64,000 nucleotides of DNA from Vibrio cyclitrophicus (GCF_024347435.1 NZ_AP025480.1:558001-622000), one strand, 5' to 3'. Shown: positions 11,167 through 19,529, numbered from the stretch's first letter. Made by a program: numbers and translations. Notes: generated from the letters alone by a model not told the origin.

Positions 11167-11362
11167 TATATAAAGACTATTTTTAGAGAACAGTTTCCCG
11201 CATTTCTAAGAAAGCGAGAGGGAATTGTTGTCTAGCTCACAGGCTAACTTAAAGCTACTTTCACACTGTTAACATCTCTGTAAAATGTTTCCTGTTTGAA
11301 AGCCCAATAATTTTAAGAACATCTACTCAGCCTGTTAGGGATAATGACTACAAGAGGTCACA

Positions 11363-12793
11363 ATGAGCAAAGAAATTAAAGCCCAAGTTGTTGTACTTGG
11401 TTCAGGTCCTGCTGGTTACTCAGCTGCATTCCGTTGTGCGGATTTAGGTCTAGAAACAGTACTAGTTGAACGTTACAGCACTCTTGGTGGTGTATGTCTA
11501 AACGTTGGTTGTATTCCATCAAAAGCACTTCTTCACGTTTCTAAAGTAATCGAAGAAGCTAAAGCGATGGCAGAGCACGGCGTTGTATTCGGCGAGCCAC
11601 AAACTGACATCAACAAGATTCGTATCTGGAAAGATAAAGTAGTTGATCAATTAACTGGCGGTCTTGGCGGTATGGCTAAGATGCGTAACGTTACTGTTGT
11701 TAACGGTTTCGGTAAGTTCACTGGTCCTAACAGCATTCTTGTTGAAGGCGAAGGTGAAGCAACTACGGTTAACTTCGACAACGCAATCATTGCTGCGGGT
11801 TCTCGCCCAATCAAACTTCCTTTCATCCCACATGAAGACCCACGTATTTGGGATTCTACGGATGCACTAGAACTAAACGAAGTACCTGAAAAACTGCTTA
11901 TCATGGGCGGCGGTATCATCGGTCTTGAGATGGGTACGGTTTACCACTCTCTAGGTTCTAAAGTTGAAGTTGTAGAGATGTTCGATCAAGTTATCCCTGC
12001 TGCGGATAAAGATATCGTTAAAGTTTTCACTAAGCGCATTAAGAACAAGTTCAAGCTAATGCTTGAAACTAAAGTGACTGCTGTTGAAGCGAAAGAAGAC
12101 GGTATCTACGTATCAATGGAAGGCAAAAAAGCACCAGCTGAAGCTGAGCGCTACGATGCTGTTCTTGTTGCTATCGGTCGTGTTCCAAACGGTGCACTTA
12201 TCGACGCTGAAAAAGCGGGTATCGAAGTTGATGAGCGTGGCTTTATCAATGTTGATAAGCAAATGCGTACTAACGTTCCTCACATCCACGCGATCGGTGA
12301 CGTTGTTGGTCAACCAATGCTTGCTCACAAAGGTGTGCATGAAGGTCACGTAGCTGCTGAAGTTATCTCTGGTAAGAAGCACTACTTCGACCCTAAGGTT
12401 ATTCCATCAATCGCGTACACTGAGCCAGAAGTTGCTTGGGTAGGTAAGACTGAGAAAGAAGCGAAAGCTGAAGGCATCAACTACGAAGTTGCTACTTTCC
12501 CTTGGGCTGCTTCTGGTCGTGCAATCGCCTCTGACTGTGCAGACGGCGTTACTAAGATGATCTTCGATAAAGATACTCATCGCGTAATCGGTGGTGCTGT
12601 TGTTGGTACTAACGGTGGTGAACTTCTTGGCGAAATCGGCCTAGCAATTGAAATGGGTTGTGATGCAGAAGATATTGCACTTACTATCCACGCTCACCCA
12701 ACTCTACACGAGTCTGTTGGTCTAGCTGCGGAAGTATTCGAAGGTTCAATCACTGACCTTCCAAATAAGAAAGCAGTGAAAAAGAAAAAGTAA
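11363..12793 (+). CDS. lpdA: Dihydrolipoamide dehydrogenase (E3)
   Basis: FAD flavoprotein that reoxidises dihydrolipoyl groups of PDH, 2-oxoglutarate dehydrogenase and the glycine cleavage system, reducing NAD+. Visible features are the N-terminal FAD dinucleotide fold (VVLGSGPAGYSAA), the redox-active disulfide GGVCLNVGCIPSK, the NAD fold (LLIMGGGIIGLEMG), the second FAD motif (HAIGDVVG) and the C-terminal His-Glu pair region (IHAHPTLHES). 476 aa is normal. AGAGG precedes the ATG. The gap to aceF and the strong downstream terminator suggest that lpdA can be expressed apart from aceEF, as in E. coli. Confidence 0.97.
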   Translation: MSKEIKAQVVVLGSGPAGYSAAFRCADLGLETVLVERYSTLGGVCLNVGCIPSKALLHVSKVIEEAKAMAEHGVVFGEPQTDINKIRIWKDKVVDQLTGGLGGMAKMRNVTVVNGFGKFTGPNSILVEGEGEATTVNFDNAIIAAGSRPIKLPFIPHEDPRIWDSTDALELNEVPEKLLIMGGGIIGLEMGTVYHSLGSKVEVVEMFDQVIPAADKDIVKVFTKRIKNKFKLMLETKVTAVEAKEDGIYVSMEGKKAPAEAERYDAVLVAIGRVPNGALIDAEKAGIEVDERGFINVDKQMRTNVPHIHAIGDVVGQPMLAHKGVHEGHVAAEVISGKKHYFDPKVIPSIAYTEPEVAWVGKTEKEAKAEGINYEVATFPWAASGRAIASDCADGVTKMIFDKDTHRVIGGAVVGTNGGELLGEIGLAIEMGCDAEDIALTIHAHPTLHESVGLAAEVFEGSITDLPNKKAVKKKK

Positions 12794-12799
12794 ATACTC

Positions 12800-12950
12800 T
12801 TCATACTTGAAGCCGCAGCGTTGTTAACTGCGTAAGTTCACCCTAATCACATAGTAGATCTATGCTCATAGGGCAGAACTTTAGTTACTTAACAAAGAAA
12901 GGGTCGCCTAGCTGCAACTCCAATTATTTTGAGCATATCTAGATTATAAA
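12800..12950. repeat. Probable dispersed Vibrio intergenic palindromic element
   Basis: A long imperfect inverted repeat. The core is AAGTTC-a-CCCTA-atca-CATAG-tagat-CTATG-ctca-TAGGG-ca-GAACTT (12834-12881), extended outward by GTTAA/TTAAC arms and then by GCAGC/GCTGC-type arms. From memory, very similar sequence (TTGAAGCCGCAGC ... GCTGCAACTCCAATTATT) occurs between genes in many Vibrio genomes, so I call it a REP/MITE-like element. It sits between the lpdA stop and its terminator and would be transcribed as a hairpin in the lpdA 3' UTR. Edges are approximate. Confidence 0.6.
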
Positions 12951-12952
12951 AG

Positions 12953-12977
12953 CCGCTGATTCGTCAGCGGTTTTTTT
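12953..12977 (+). terminator. lpdA terminator
   Basis: CCGCTGA-TTCG-TCAGCGG followed by seven T: a strong tetraloop terminator placed after the palindromic element. Confidence 0.92.
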
Positions 12978-13044
12978 ATGTCTGAAGAAAATTTGGTCAT
13001 CATACTTGTAGGGAATCTCTTTCAACAAATAGCAATCTATTGGT

Positions 13045-13078
13045 AATAAAAAAGGATTGACGCAAAACGCCAATCCTT
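13045..13078 (-). terminator. Terminator of the luxR-family gene
   Basis: AAGGATTG / CAATCCTT arms around a loop of about 11 nt; on the minus strand the stem is followed by a run of T. It lies 190 nt beyond the luxR-type stop codon, so the 7-bp array is inside the transcript. Confidence 0.8.
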
Positions 13079-13090
13079 AAATCATTTTAC

Positions 13091-13265
13091 TCGAATCTCG
13101 AATCTCGAATCTCGAATCTCGAATCTCGAATCTCGAATCTCGAATCTCGAATCTCGAATCTCGAATCTCGAATCTCGAATCTCGAATCTCGAATCTCGAA
13201 TCTCGAATCTCGAATCTCGAATCTCGAATCTCGAATCTCGAATCTCGAATCTCGAATCTCGAATC
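13091..13265. repeat. Perfect 25-copy tandem array of a 7-bp unit
   Basis: TCGAATC (GATTCGA on the minus strand) is repeated exactly 25 times over 175 bp with no mismatch. The last base of the array is the G of the TAG stop of the luxR-family gene, so the whole array forms most of that gene's 3' UTR. It is a classic slippage-prone microsatellite. Confidence 0.98.
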
Positions 13266-13870
13266 TACTTATAAATGCACAGCATGTTTAAGTAGCTATC
13301 CGTCAAGGTCGAAAGTTCTTCTTGCGTATCTACACGCTTCGCTTGAATGAATAGCGAGTAACAAATGCCGTGGAACAGATTCGCAAGGTGCTTAGGGTCG
13401 TGGTCGTCACAGACTTCGCCACGCTCTATCGCTTTGCTAAACATGTTTTGTAGTAACATTTGGTTAGTGCGGTTTGTGGTTACGAATAGAGGCCATACTT
13501 CATCACGGGTTGATGCGCTCCATTCAAACCATACATTCAACCAATGGCAATCGTGAGCCACCAACGTCACCATTTCAGTTGCAATATTATGTAAGTTCTC
13601 TTTTGCGTGAATATCGAGATCGATATTGTCTGAAAGGAAGTTAGAGAATTGGCGAACGACGTGGTTAAGTACTTCATCAACCAGATCTTCACGGGTTGGG
13701 AAGTAGTTAAACACGGTTGCAACTGATACCTGAGCAATGTCAGCTATATCAGCGTGCCCACCACGGCCAATGCCGCGGCGAGAGAATACCTCAAGTGCGA
13801 TTTCCATCAATTGAAGTTTTCTTTTTAAAGGTGAAAGCCTAGTTCTAGGTCTCTTAGATATTGAGTCCAT
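13265..13870 (-). CDS. luxR: Quorum-sensing master regulator, LuxR/HapR/OpaR/SmcR family (TetR fold)
   Basis: High-cell-density master transcription factor of Vibrio quorum sensing (not the LuxI-partner LuxR of Aliivibrio). The 201 aa have a Lys/Arg-rich N-terminus, a TetR-type helix-turn-helix at about residues 40-64 (DIADIAQVSVATVFNYFPTR) and a helical dimerisation/ligand domain with the family-typical HDCHWLNVWFEWSASTRDEVW segment. ATG with AAGGA 8 nt upstream. Its location between lpdA and hpt matches V. parahaemolyticus opaR. Translation is expected to be controlled by Qrr sRNAs at the leader. The 3' UTR consists largely of the 25-copy heptamer array. The symbol is generic for the family; the species may use litR, opaR or similar. 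Confidence 0.95.
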   Translation of the reverse strand: MDSISKRPRTRLSPLKRKLQLMEIALEVFSRRGIGRGGHADIADIAQVSVATVFNYFPTREDLVDEVLNHVVRQFSNFLSDNIDLDIHAKENLHNIATEMVTLVAHDCHWLNVWFEWSASTRDEVWPLFVTTNRTNQMLLQNMFSKAIERGEVCDDHDPKHLANLFHGICYSLFIQAKRVDTQEELSTLTDSYLNMLCIYK

Positions 13871-13878
13871 TTTGTTTT

Positions 13879-13888
13879 CCTTGCCAAC
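13879..13888 (-). promoter_or_regulatory. Candidate Qrr sRNA pairing site over the luxR ribosome binding site
   Basis: The minus-strand leader reads GTTGGCAAGG, which includes the Shine-Dalgarno. From memory, the conserved Qrr segment contains CCUAGCCAAC, which would pair with one mismatch. No qrr gene is in the window. Confidence 0.4.
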
Positions 13889-14207
13889 GAATTTTTTATA
13901 TTAATGATTTTATTATTATTTAAGCCAAGATGAGTGTAATGGTGCATATGCAAATGGTCAATCCTTTGAGCTTATTTTATAGACAGTTACATCAAACTTG
14001 ATACATAAAGCGTGATCAGCATGGATGTGAAAGAAAGCGAGTATGTAACAAGGGGGCTGTGCACATTTCATTGAGAATCTAACAGTAAATTCGAGCTGTA
14101 AGGTGGTGTGGGTATTTGAGCAATGCTAGACTTACGCACAAAATTGAGCGGCACCCATGGCAGAACTGTCTAAACTTGTCGCAATCACCCAACAAAATGA
14201 GAGCAGT
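13889..14207. promoter_or_regulatory. Divergent promoter region luxR / hpt
   Basis: No gene is seen. The luxR side is AT-rich (TATTAATGATTTTATTATTATT). On the hpt side an extended -10-like TGCTAGACT lies at about 14124. An in-frame ATG at 14157 could extend hpt but has no ribosome binding site. No other element is recognised. Confidence 0.45.
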
Positions 14208-14738
14208 ATGAAGCATACAGTTGAAGTCATGATCTCTGAGCAAGAAGTTCAGGATCGAGTGAATGAACTAGGTAAACAGATCACGGAACACTACAACGGT
14301 AGTGAAGATCTTGTTTTAGTTGGCTTATTACGTGGATCTTTTGTCTTTATGGCAGATCTTGCTCGTGCTATCGATTTAACTCACCAAGTTGATTTCATGA
14401 CCGCATCTAGCTACGGCAACGGTATGGAAAGCTCACGTGACGTACGTATTCTGAAAGACCTTGATGACGATATCCAAGGTAAAGACGTTCTACTTGTAGA
14501 AGATATCATCGATACAGGTAACACACTGACTAAAGTGAAAGAGATTCTAAGCCTACGTGGTCCTAAATCCATCGAAATTTGTACGCTATTAGACAAGCCT
14601 TCTCGCCGTGAAGTGATTGTTGATACTAAATGGATTGGTTTTGAAATTCCTGACGAATTCGTTGTTGGTGTGGGTATCGACTATGCACAAAAGTATCGTC
14701 ACCTACCTTACATCGGTAAAGTTGTACCTCAAGAGTAA
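14208..14738 (+). CDS. hpt: Hypoxanthine phosphoribosyltransferase
   Basis: Purine-salvage enzyme that makes IMP (and GMP) from the base and PRPP. The PRPP-binding motif is [14 protein letters not shown]; other motifs are [15 protein letters not shown] and the DFMTASSYG loop. I start it at the ATG at 14208 (176 aa), where MKHTVEVMI aligns with E. coli Hpt and GAGAG lies upstream. The upstream in-frame ATG at 14157 adds 17 residues that do not fit the family. It converges on the carbonic anhydrase gene with a shared terminator. Confidence 0.93.
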   Translation: MKHTVEVMISEQEVQDRVNELGKQITEHYNGSEDLVLVGLLRGSFVFMADLARAIDLTHQVDFMTASSYGNGMESSRDVRILKDLDDDIQGKDVLLVEDIIDTGNTLTKVKEILSLRGPKSIEICTLLDKPSRREVIVDTKWIGFEIPDEFVVGVGIDYAQKYRHLPYIGKVVPQE

Positions 14739-14761
14739 TTATTACTCTGTTAAATAGTGAC

Positions 14762-14790
14762 AAAAAAGGCTCGCACAATGCGAGCCTTTC
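14762..14790. terminator. Bidirectional terminator between hpt and can
   Basis: GGCTCGCA-CAA-TGCGAGCC with A-run upstream and TTTCTT downstream, so it can work in both directions. Confidence 0.88.
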
Positions 14791-14824
14791 TTATATTTGT
14801 CTATTAAGCGTTAAGAGATAACCG

Positions 14825-15484
14825 TTAACCAAGAATGGGCGTCGATAAGATCTTATCAAGAGCATCTAAGTGGCTATTCTCTAACGTGTCATTGCTTGAA
14901 CAACGAACGCCAAGATCTTGCAGCTTGCCATTACCAATCCCATAAACAACACCATGGATTTCAATATCTTGCCCACGTTCCCATGCGGTCTGCATGATGG
15001 TGGAGTTGCCCAAGTTATAGACTTGCTCTGCGACGTTAATTTCGCACAATTTATCACCCCATTGTTCACGAGGTAGAGATTCGATCTGCTTACGGTACTT
15101 AAGGTAATTGTCGCGAATGTGAAGTAGCCAGTTATTAATTAGGCCTAGCTTCGGATTATCAATAGCTGCATTCACACCCCCACAGCCATAATGGCCACAG
15201 ACAATGATATGTTTAACTTTGAGTACATCCACCGCGTATTGCACAACAGATAAGCAGTTGAGATCAGTATGGACCACTTGGTTAGCCACGTTTCGGTGAA
15301 CAAACAGTTCTCCGGAATACAAACCAGTGAGGCGTTCGGCCGGTACTCGGCTATCTGAACAACCTATCCATAAAAAACCAGGGCTTTGACCCTCTTCAAG
15401 CGTTGTAAAATACTCAGGTCTTTGAGATCGAATTTCTTCAGACCATTTAGAGTTGTTTTCAAAAAGCTGTTTAATCTCTGGCAT
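14825..15484 (-). CDS. can: Beta-class carbonic anhydrase
   Basis: Zinc enzyme that interconverts CO2 and bicarbonate, supplying bicarbonate for carboxylations. Zinc ligands Cys42 and Asp44 (IGCSDSR) and His/Cys in the [10 protein letters not shown] segment are present, in the same positions as E. coli Can (220 aa). The length is 219 aa. It is divergent from a SulP transporter; SulP proteins and carbonic anhydrases are often paired in bicarbonate uptake, so a joint role is reasonable but inferred. A perfect 7-bp inverted repeat with a 10-bp spacer lies just upstream of its start. Confidence 0.94.
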   Translation of the reverse strand: MPEIKQLFENNSKWSEEIRSQRPEYFTTLEEGQSPGFLWIGCSDSRVPAERLTGLYSGELFVHRNVANQVVHTDLNCLSVVQYAVDVLKVKHIIVCGHYGCGGVNAAIDNPKLGLINNWLLHIRDNYLKYRKQIESLPREQWGDKLCEINVAEQVYNLGNSTIMQTAWERGQDIEIHGVVYGIGNGKLQDLGVRCSSNDTLENSHLDALDKILSTPILG

Positions 15485-15512
15485 TTTGCGTCTTACATCC
15501 CTTAATTAAGAA

Positions 15513-15536
15513 TTGTAACTATACACAATGTTACAA
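15513..15536. promoter_or_regulatory. Candidate operator upstream of can
   Basis: TTGTAAC-N10-GTTACAA, perfect 7-bp arms, 29-52 bp before the can start codon and including TATA-like sequence in the spacer. The binding protein is unknown. Confidence 0.4.
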
Positions 15537-15644
15537 ATTCAATCCCGTAAAAACTGCGTTAACACGTACTCATCTGACGTGTTCTAGTCGTTAAAATCAT
15601 TAACTTAGCACATAAAATACCATCTGGTTATAAGTCATGAATAA

Positions 15645-15660
15645 TGTGATTGAATTAACA
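15645..15660 (+). promoter_or_regulatory. Candidate CRP site upstream of the SulP gene
   Basis: TGTGA-N6-TAACA, one mismatch to the TGTGA-N6-TCACA core, 69-84 bp before the TTG start. Confidence 0.3.
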
Positions 15661-15728
15661 CTTTCTGTCTGACTAACTCATTTGTTAAAGTTATAAAGTT
15701 TGTCATTTCATCATCAGGAAGGTGTGTT

Positions 15729-17402
15729 TTGTTTGGAAGTCGTTTTTCGGATATCAGTCTCAAAGGTGACATGTTTGGCGGTGTGACTACAGCCATTATC
15801 TCATTGCCTTTAGCGTTGGCATTTGGTGTCGCGTCTGGCGCGGGCGCTGAAGCCGGTCTTTGGGGCGCTATCATGGTCGGCTTATTCGCGGCGTTGTTCG
15901 GAGGTTCGAGTAGTCTGATATCTGAACCTACTGGGCCCATGACGGTGATCATGACGGCAGTGATGACGAGCATGGTGGCTAAGTATCCTGAAACCGGAAT
16001 GGCAATGACCTTTACCGTTGTCATGATGGCAGGTGCTTTTCAGATATTGCTCGGTACATTAAAGCTCGGAAAATACGTTACGTTGATGCCATATAGCGTG
16101 ATCTCCGGATTTATGTCGGGTATTGGTGTCATTCTTATTATCTTGCAACTGTCTCCATTGTTAGGACATGCTGCTCCATCTGGTGGGGTGATGGGAACGC
16201 TTTCTGCGCTGCCTGATACCTTAGCCAACCTGAAAATAAGCGAACTGTTTTTAGGTGGATTAACGCTAGGAATCCTTTTCGGCTTTCCGGCGAAATACCG
16301 TAAGTATGTACCAGCCCAGCTTGTTGCTTTGGTCGCTGTTACTCTTTTATCCGTCATCATTTTTGATACCGATTCTATTCGCCGTATCGGTGAGATACCT
16401 GCGGGCTTACCTTCTCTTGTTATTCCTACGATCAGCTCTGAGCAATTTACCACTATGGTTATCGATGCTCTGGTGCTGGGTACACTTGGTTGTATTGATA
16501 CGCTTCTGACCGCGGTTATTGGAGACTCACTGACTCGTAAAGAGCATGATTCAGACAAAGAACTTCGCGGCCAGGGCATTGCGAATATGATTTCGGGCTT
16601 ATTTGGTGCACTACCTGGTGCCGGTGCGACCATGGGTACCGTGACTAATATTCAGGTGGGTGCCCGTTCTCCGCTTTCTGGCGTCATTCGTGCATTGGTT
16701 CTGGCATTAGTGGTCTTGGTTGCTGGTGGCTTAACCGAACCGATTCCTATGGCGGTTTTAGCGGGTATCGCGATGTATGTTGGTTTCAACATACTTGATT
16801 GGAGCTTCATCCAGCGTGCACATAAGGTCAGTTATGCAGGCATGGGAGTGATGTATGGCGTGATGCTACTAACCGTTTTTGTTGACTTGATCATCGCCGT
16901 TGGACTGGGCGTTTTTATCTCGAATATCCTGATCATTGAAAGGTTAAGCCGAGAGCAAGCCAGACAGGTTAAGGCAATTAGTGATGGTGATGACGAAGAC
17001 GATATTCCGTTGACTGATAGTGAACGTCAATTGCTGGATAGTGCCAATGGTAAGGTGTTGTTCTTTTATCTCTCTGGCCCAATGATCTTCAGTGTTTCAA
17101 AGGCGATTTCGCGTCAGCACTCAAGTATCTCTGATTATGAAGCTATGATTTTAGATCTGACGGATGTGCCGATGATTGATGTCACTGTAGGCTTGGCATT
17201 AGAAAACGCGATTAAAGATGCGTTAGATGCACAATGCGAAGTGTACCTGCTGTGCCCTAACGAGAATACTCGCCAGCAATTAGAGAAATTCCACGTGCTT
17301 GATCTCGTACCTGAATCCAATACTTATCGATTTAGATATGAAGCCCTGACGGCAGCAACAAGCTATGTCGACAGAGATGAACATCAATTTGAGTCAGTTT
17401 AA
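15729..17402 (+). CDS. SulP-family anion transporter with C-terminal STAS domain
   Basis: Inner-membrane secondary transporter, probably for bicarbonate or sulfate; the substrate cannot be read from sequence. The 557 aa contain about 10-12 hydrophobic segments up to residue 405 (signature region LPLALAFGVASGAGAEAGLWGAI...EPTGPMTVIM) and a cytoplasmic STAS domain from about 430 to 545. The reading frame starts with TTG at 15729, 6 nt after a strong AGGAAGG, and no in-frame ATG or GTG fits better. It is divergent from carbonic anhydrase, which favours bicarbonate (inference). A 12-bp-stem terminator follows. Confidence 0.85.
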   Translation: MFGSRFSDISLKGDMFGGVTTAIISLPLALAFGVASGAGAEAGLWGAIMVGLFAALFGGSSSLISEPTGPMTVIMTAVMTSMVAKYPETGMAMTFTVVMMAGAFQILLGTLKLGKYVTLMPYSVISGFMSGIGVILIILQLSPLLGHAAPSGGVMGTLSALPDTLANLKISELFLGGLTLGILFGFPAKYRKYVPAQLVALVAVTLLSVIIFDTDSIRRIGEIPAGLPSLVIPTISSEQFTTMVIDALVLGTLGCIDTLLTAVIGDSLTRKEHDSDKELRGQGIANMISGLFGALPGAGATMGTVTNIQVGARSPLSGVIRALVLALVVLVAGGLTEPIPMAVLAGIAMYVGFNILDWSFIQRAHKVSYAGMGVMYGVMLLTVFVDLIIAVGLGVFISNILIIERLSREQARQVKAISDGDDEDDIPLTDSERQLLDSANGKVLFFYLSGPMIFSVSKAISRQHSSISDYEAMILDLTDVPMIDVTVGLALENAIKDALDAQCEVYLLCPNENTRQQLEKFHVLDLVPESNTYRFRYEALTAATSYVDRDEHQFESV

Positions 17403-17476
17403 TTATTCTGTAATAAGATGATATGAATAAACTGATATGAATAAGCTTTGGACGCTCACTTCAAGGTTGATCATTA

Positions 17477-17510
17477 ATGCCGTTAAGTGAATAACTTAGC
17501 GGCATTTTTT
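17477..17510 (+). terminator. Terminator of the SulP gene
   Basis: ATGCCGTTAAGT / ACTTAGCGGCAT (one T-G pair), 5-nt loop, then T6. Confidence 0.92.
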
Positions 17511-17738
17511 ATATTTATTGAACGTTGATTTGGTCTTCACGTAGCCAGCATGCTTATTTTTTTCGAAAGAAACTCTCACACGATATTTGTATTAATCGTC
17601 AATCAACGATAGACTTGTTTGCAAAGTGGCCGAGTAAACAAGTTTGGGTTAGTTTTCTGCTAGCTCGTTTTAAGCATTACTCTCTTCCTCAAGCTCGGTC
17701 GTCTACATCTTATCTATAGCAAATGGCAGTCTATCTCT
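17511..17738. other. Intergenic stretch upstream of yadG
   Basis: No credible gene; a 64-codon frame here has no ribosome binding site or family resemblance. Presumably it contains the yadGH promoter, but I do not see a convincing -35/-10 pair. Confidence 0.4.
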
Positions 17739-18656
17739 ATGTATGCATTAGAAATTGAGCAATTAAGAAAAACTTATGCTGGGGGCTTCGAGGCTCTTAA
17801 GGGCGTTAGTTTACAAGTAGAAAAAGGCGACTTTTACGCGCTCCTTGGTCCAAACGGTGCGGGTAAGTCGACCACCATCGGTGTTATCTCTTCACTGGTT
17901 AATAAGACTTCAGGCAAGGTTAAAGTGTTCGGCTACGACATTGATACCGATCTGGAGTTGGCGAAACAGAACCTAGGCTTAGTGCCTCAAGAGTTTAACT
18001 TTAACCCGTTCGAAACTGTTGAGCAGATTGTACTGCAACAAGCGGGTTACTACGGTGTGCCGAAAGCACTTGCTAAAGATCGCGCTAAAAAGTATCTATC
18101 TCAATTAGATTTGTGGGAAAAGCGTGGCGAACGTGCACGTAACTTATCTGGTGGTATGAAGCGTCGTTTGATGATTGCTCGTGCACTGATGCATGAGCCA
18201 CAGCTGCTGATTCTTGATGAGCCAACTGCGGGTGTCGATATTGAGCTGCGTCGTTCTATGTGGGAGTTCCTGAAAGAGATCAACGAGAAGCAGGGCATTA
18301 CCATTATTCTGACCACACACTACCTAGAAGAAGCGGAAATGCTGTGTCGCAATATCGGTATCATCAATCGTGGTGAGCTGATTGAGAACACAACTATGAA
18401 AGCGTTGCTAGGCAAGTTGAGCGCAGAGACCTTTATTTTGGATCTTGAAGAGGGCGCGACTGAACCTAAGCTAGAAGGCGTGAATAGCCAATTGATGGTA
18501 AATGGCTCGCTAGAAATTGAAATCGACAAGAACCTAGGTTTGAATACTATCTTTGCTCAATTGAGCGATCAAAAGGTAAAAGTCCTCTCTATGCGTAACA
18601 AAGCAAACCGTCTAGAAGAGCTATTCGTGAGTATCGTCCGTGAGGGGAGTAAATAA
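17739..18656 (+). CDS. yadG: ABC exporter ATP-binding protein YadG
   Basis: Nucleotide-binding subunit of a two-gene ABC-2 type exporter of unknown substrate. Walker A LLGPNGAGKSTT, signature LSGGMKRRLMIARAL, Walker B LLILDEPTAGVD and the H-loop (TTHYLEEAEML) are all intact. The 305 aa match E. coli YadG (308 aa). The stop codon precedes the yadH ATG by 1 nt, so the two are surely co-translated. The C-terminal 70 residues form the usual DrrA-type accessory region. Confidence 0.9.
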   Translation: MYALEIEQLRKTYAGGFEALKGVSLQVEKGDFYALLGPNGAGKSTTIGVISSLVNKTSGKVKVFGYDIDTDLELAKQNLGLVPQEFNFNPFETVEQIVLQQAGYYGVPKALAKDRAKKYLSQLDLWEKRGERARNLSGGMKRRLMIARALMHEPQLLILDEPTAGVDIELRRSMWEFLKEINEKQGITIILTTHYLEEAEMLCRNIGIINRGELIENTTMKALLGKLSAETFILDLEEGATEPKLEGVNSQLMVNGSLEIEIDKNLGLNTIFAQLSDQKVKVLSMRNKANRLEELFVSIVREGSK

Positions 18657-18657
18657 C

Positions 18658-19428
18658 ATGTACAGTCTATATTGGACCGCTTTCTGCAGCTTGTTGACCA
18701 AAGAGATCAATCGCTTCACGCGTATTTGGGTGCAAACTTTGGTGCCGCCTGCGATTACCATGACACTTTACTTCATCATCTTCGGCAACCTGATTGGTGC
18801 GCGTATTGGTGAAATGAATGGTTTTAGCTATATGGAATATATTGTTCCTGGCTTGATTATGATGTCGGTGATCACCAACTCGTACTCTAACGTTGCTTCT
18901 TCGTTCTTTAGTGCCAAATTCCAGAAGAACATTGAAGAGCTGCTTGTAGCTCCAGTTCCTAACTACGTGATTATTGCTGGTTTCGTAATGGGCGGTGTAG
19001 TGCGTGGCTTGTTAGTGGGTACCATAGTCACATTTGTATCGCTGTTCTTTGTCGACCTGCAAGTTGATCATTGGGGGGTGATTATTGCGACGGTATTTCT
19101 AACGTCTGTTGTGTTCGCTCTGGGCGGTTTAATCAACGCTGTATTTGCACGTACGTTTGACGATATCTCTATTATCCCGACCTTTATCTTAACGCCGCTG
19201 ACATATCTTGGTGGTGTGTTTTACTCTATCAGTCTATTGCCTGAATTTTGGCAAGGTGTATCGAAGTTGAACCCTATCGTGTACATGGTAAACGCGTTCA
19301 GATATGGCTTCTTGGGTGTGTCTGATGTGGGTATCGTGACATCGTTTGGCGTACTAGGTGTGTTTATCGTGCTGTTGTATGGCATTGCACATTACTTAGT
19401 CACTAAGGGGATCGGCTTACGTAGTTAA
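18658..19428 (+). CDS. yadH: ABC-2 type exporter permease YadH
   Basis: Inner-membrane permease partner of YadG. From the ATG at 18658 it has 256 residues, the same as E. coli YadH; an in-frame upstream codon at 18640 would overlap yadG and is less likely. LYWTAFCSLLTKEINRF and IWVQTLVPPAITMTLYFIIF match the family N-terminus, and six hydrophobic segments are visible. AGGGGAG just inside yadG serves as ribosome binding site. The substrate is unknown. Confidence 0.9.
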   Translation: MYSLYWTAFCSLLTKEINRFTRIWVQTLVPPAITMTLYFIIFGNLIGARIGEMNGFSYMEYIVPGLIMMSVITNSYSNVASSFFSAKFQKNIEELLVAPVPNYVIIAGFVMGGVVRGLLVGTIVTFVSLFFVDLQVDHWGVIIATVFLTSVVFALGGLINAVFARTFDDISIIPTFILTPLTYLGGVFYSISLLPEFWQGVSKLNPIVYMVNAFRYGFLGVSDVGIVTSFGVLGVFIVLLYGIAHYLVTKGIGLRS

Positions 19429-19463
19429 TGTCTTCCTTGTAAGTCTCGGAATGACAGGCAAAG

Positions 19464-19492
19464 AAAAAGGTCGATATATATCGACCTTTTTT
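19464..19492. terminator. Bidirectional terminator between yadH and panC
   Basis: GGTCGATAT / ATATCGACC, an uninterrupted 18-nt palindrome flanked by A5 and T6. Confidence 0.9.
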
Positions 19493-19529
19493 ATATTTTG
19501 CGTTTTTCTGCATTTAGAGAAGAAAGCGA

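Noticed and set aside
13091-13265. CRISPR array
   Set aside because: Units are 7 bp and directly adjacent with no spacers; no cas genes in the window.
16040-16633. 197-codon antisense frame inside the SulP gene
   Set aside because: Lies wholly opposite conserved membrane segments of a clear gene; composition is that of a shadow.
17525-17719. 64-codon frame upstream of yadG
   Set aside because: No Shine-Dalgarno and no resemblance to a known protein; probably chance in a promoter region.
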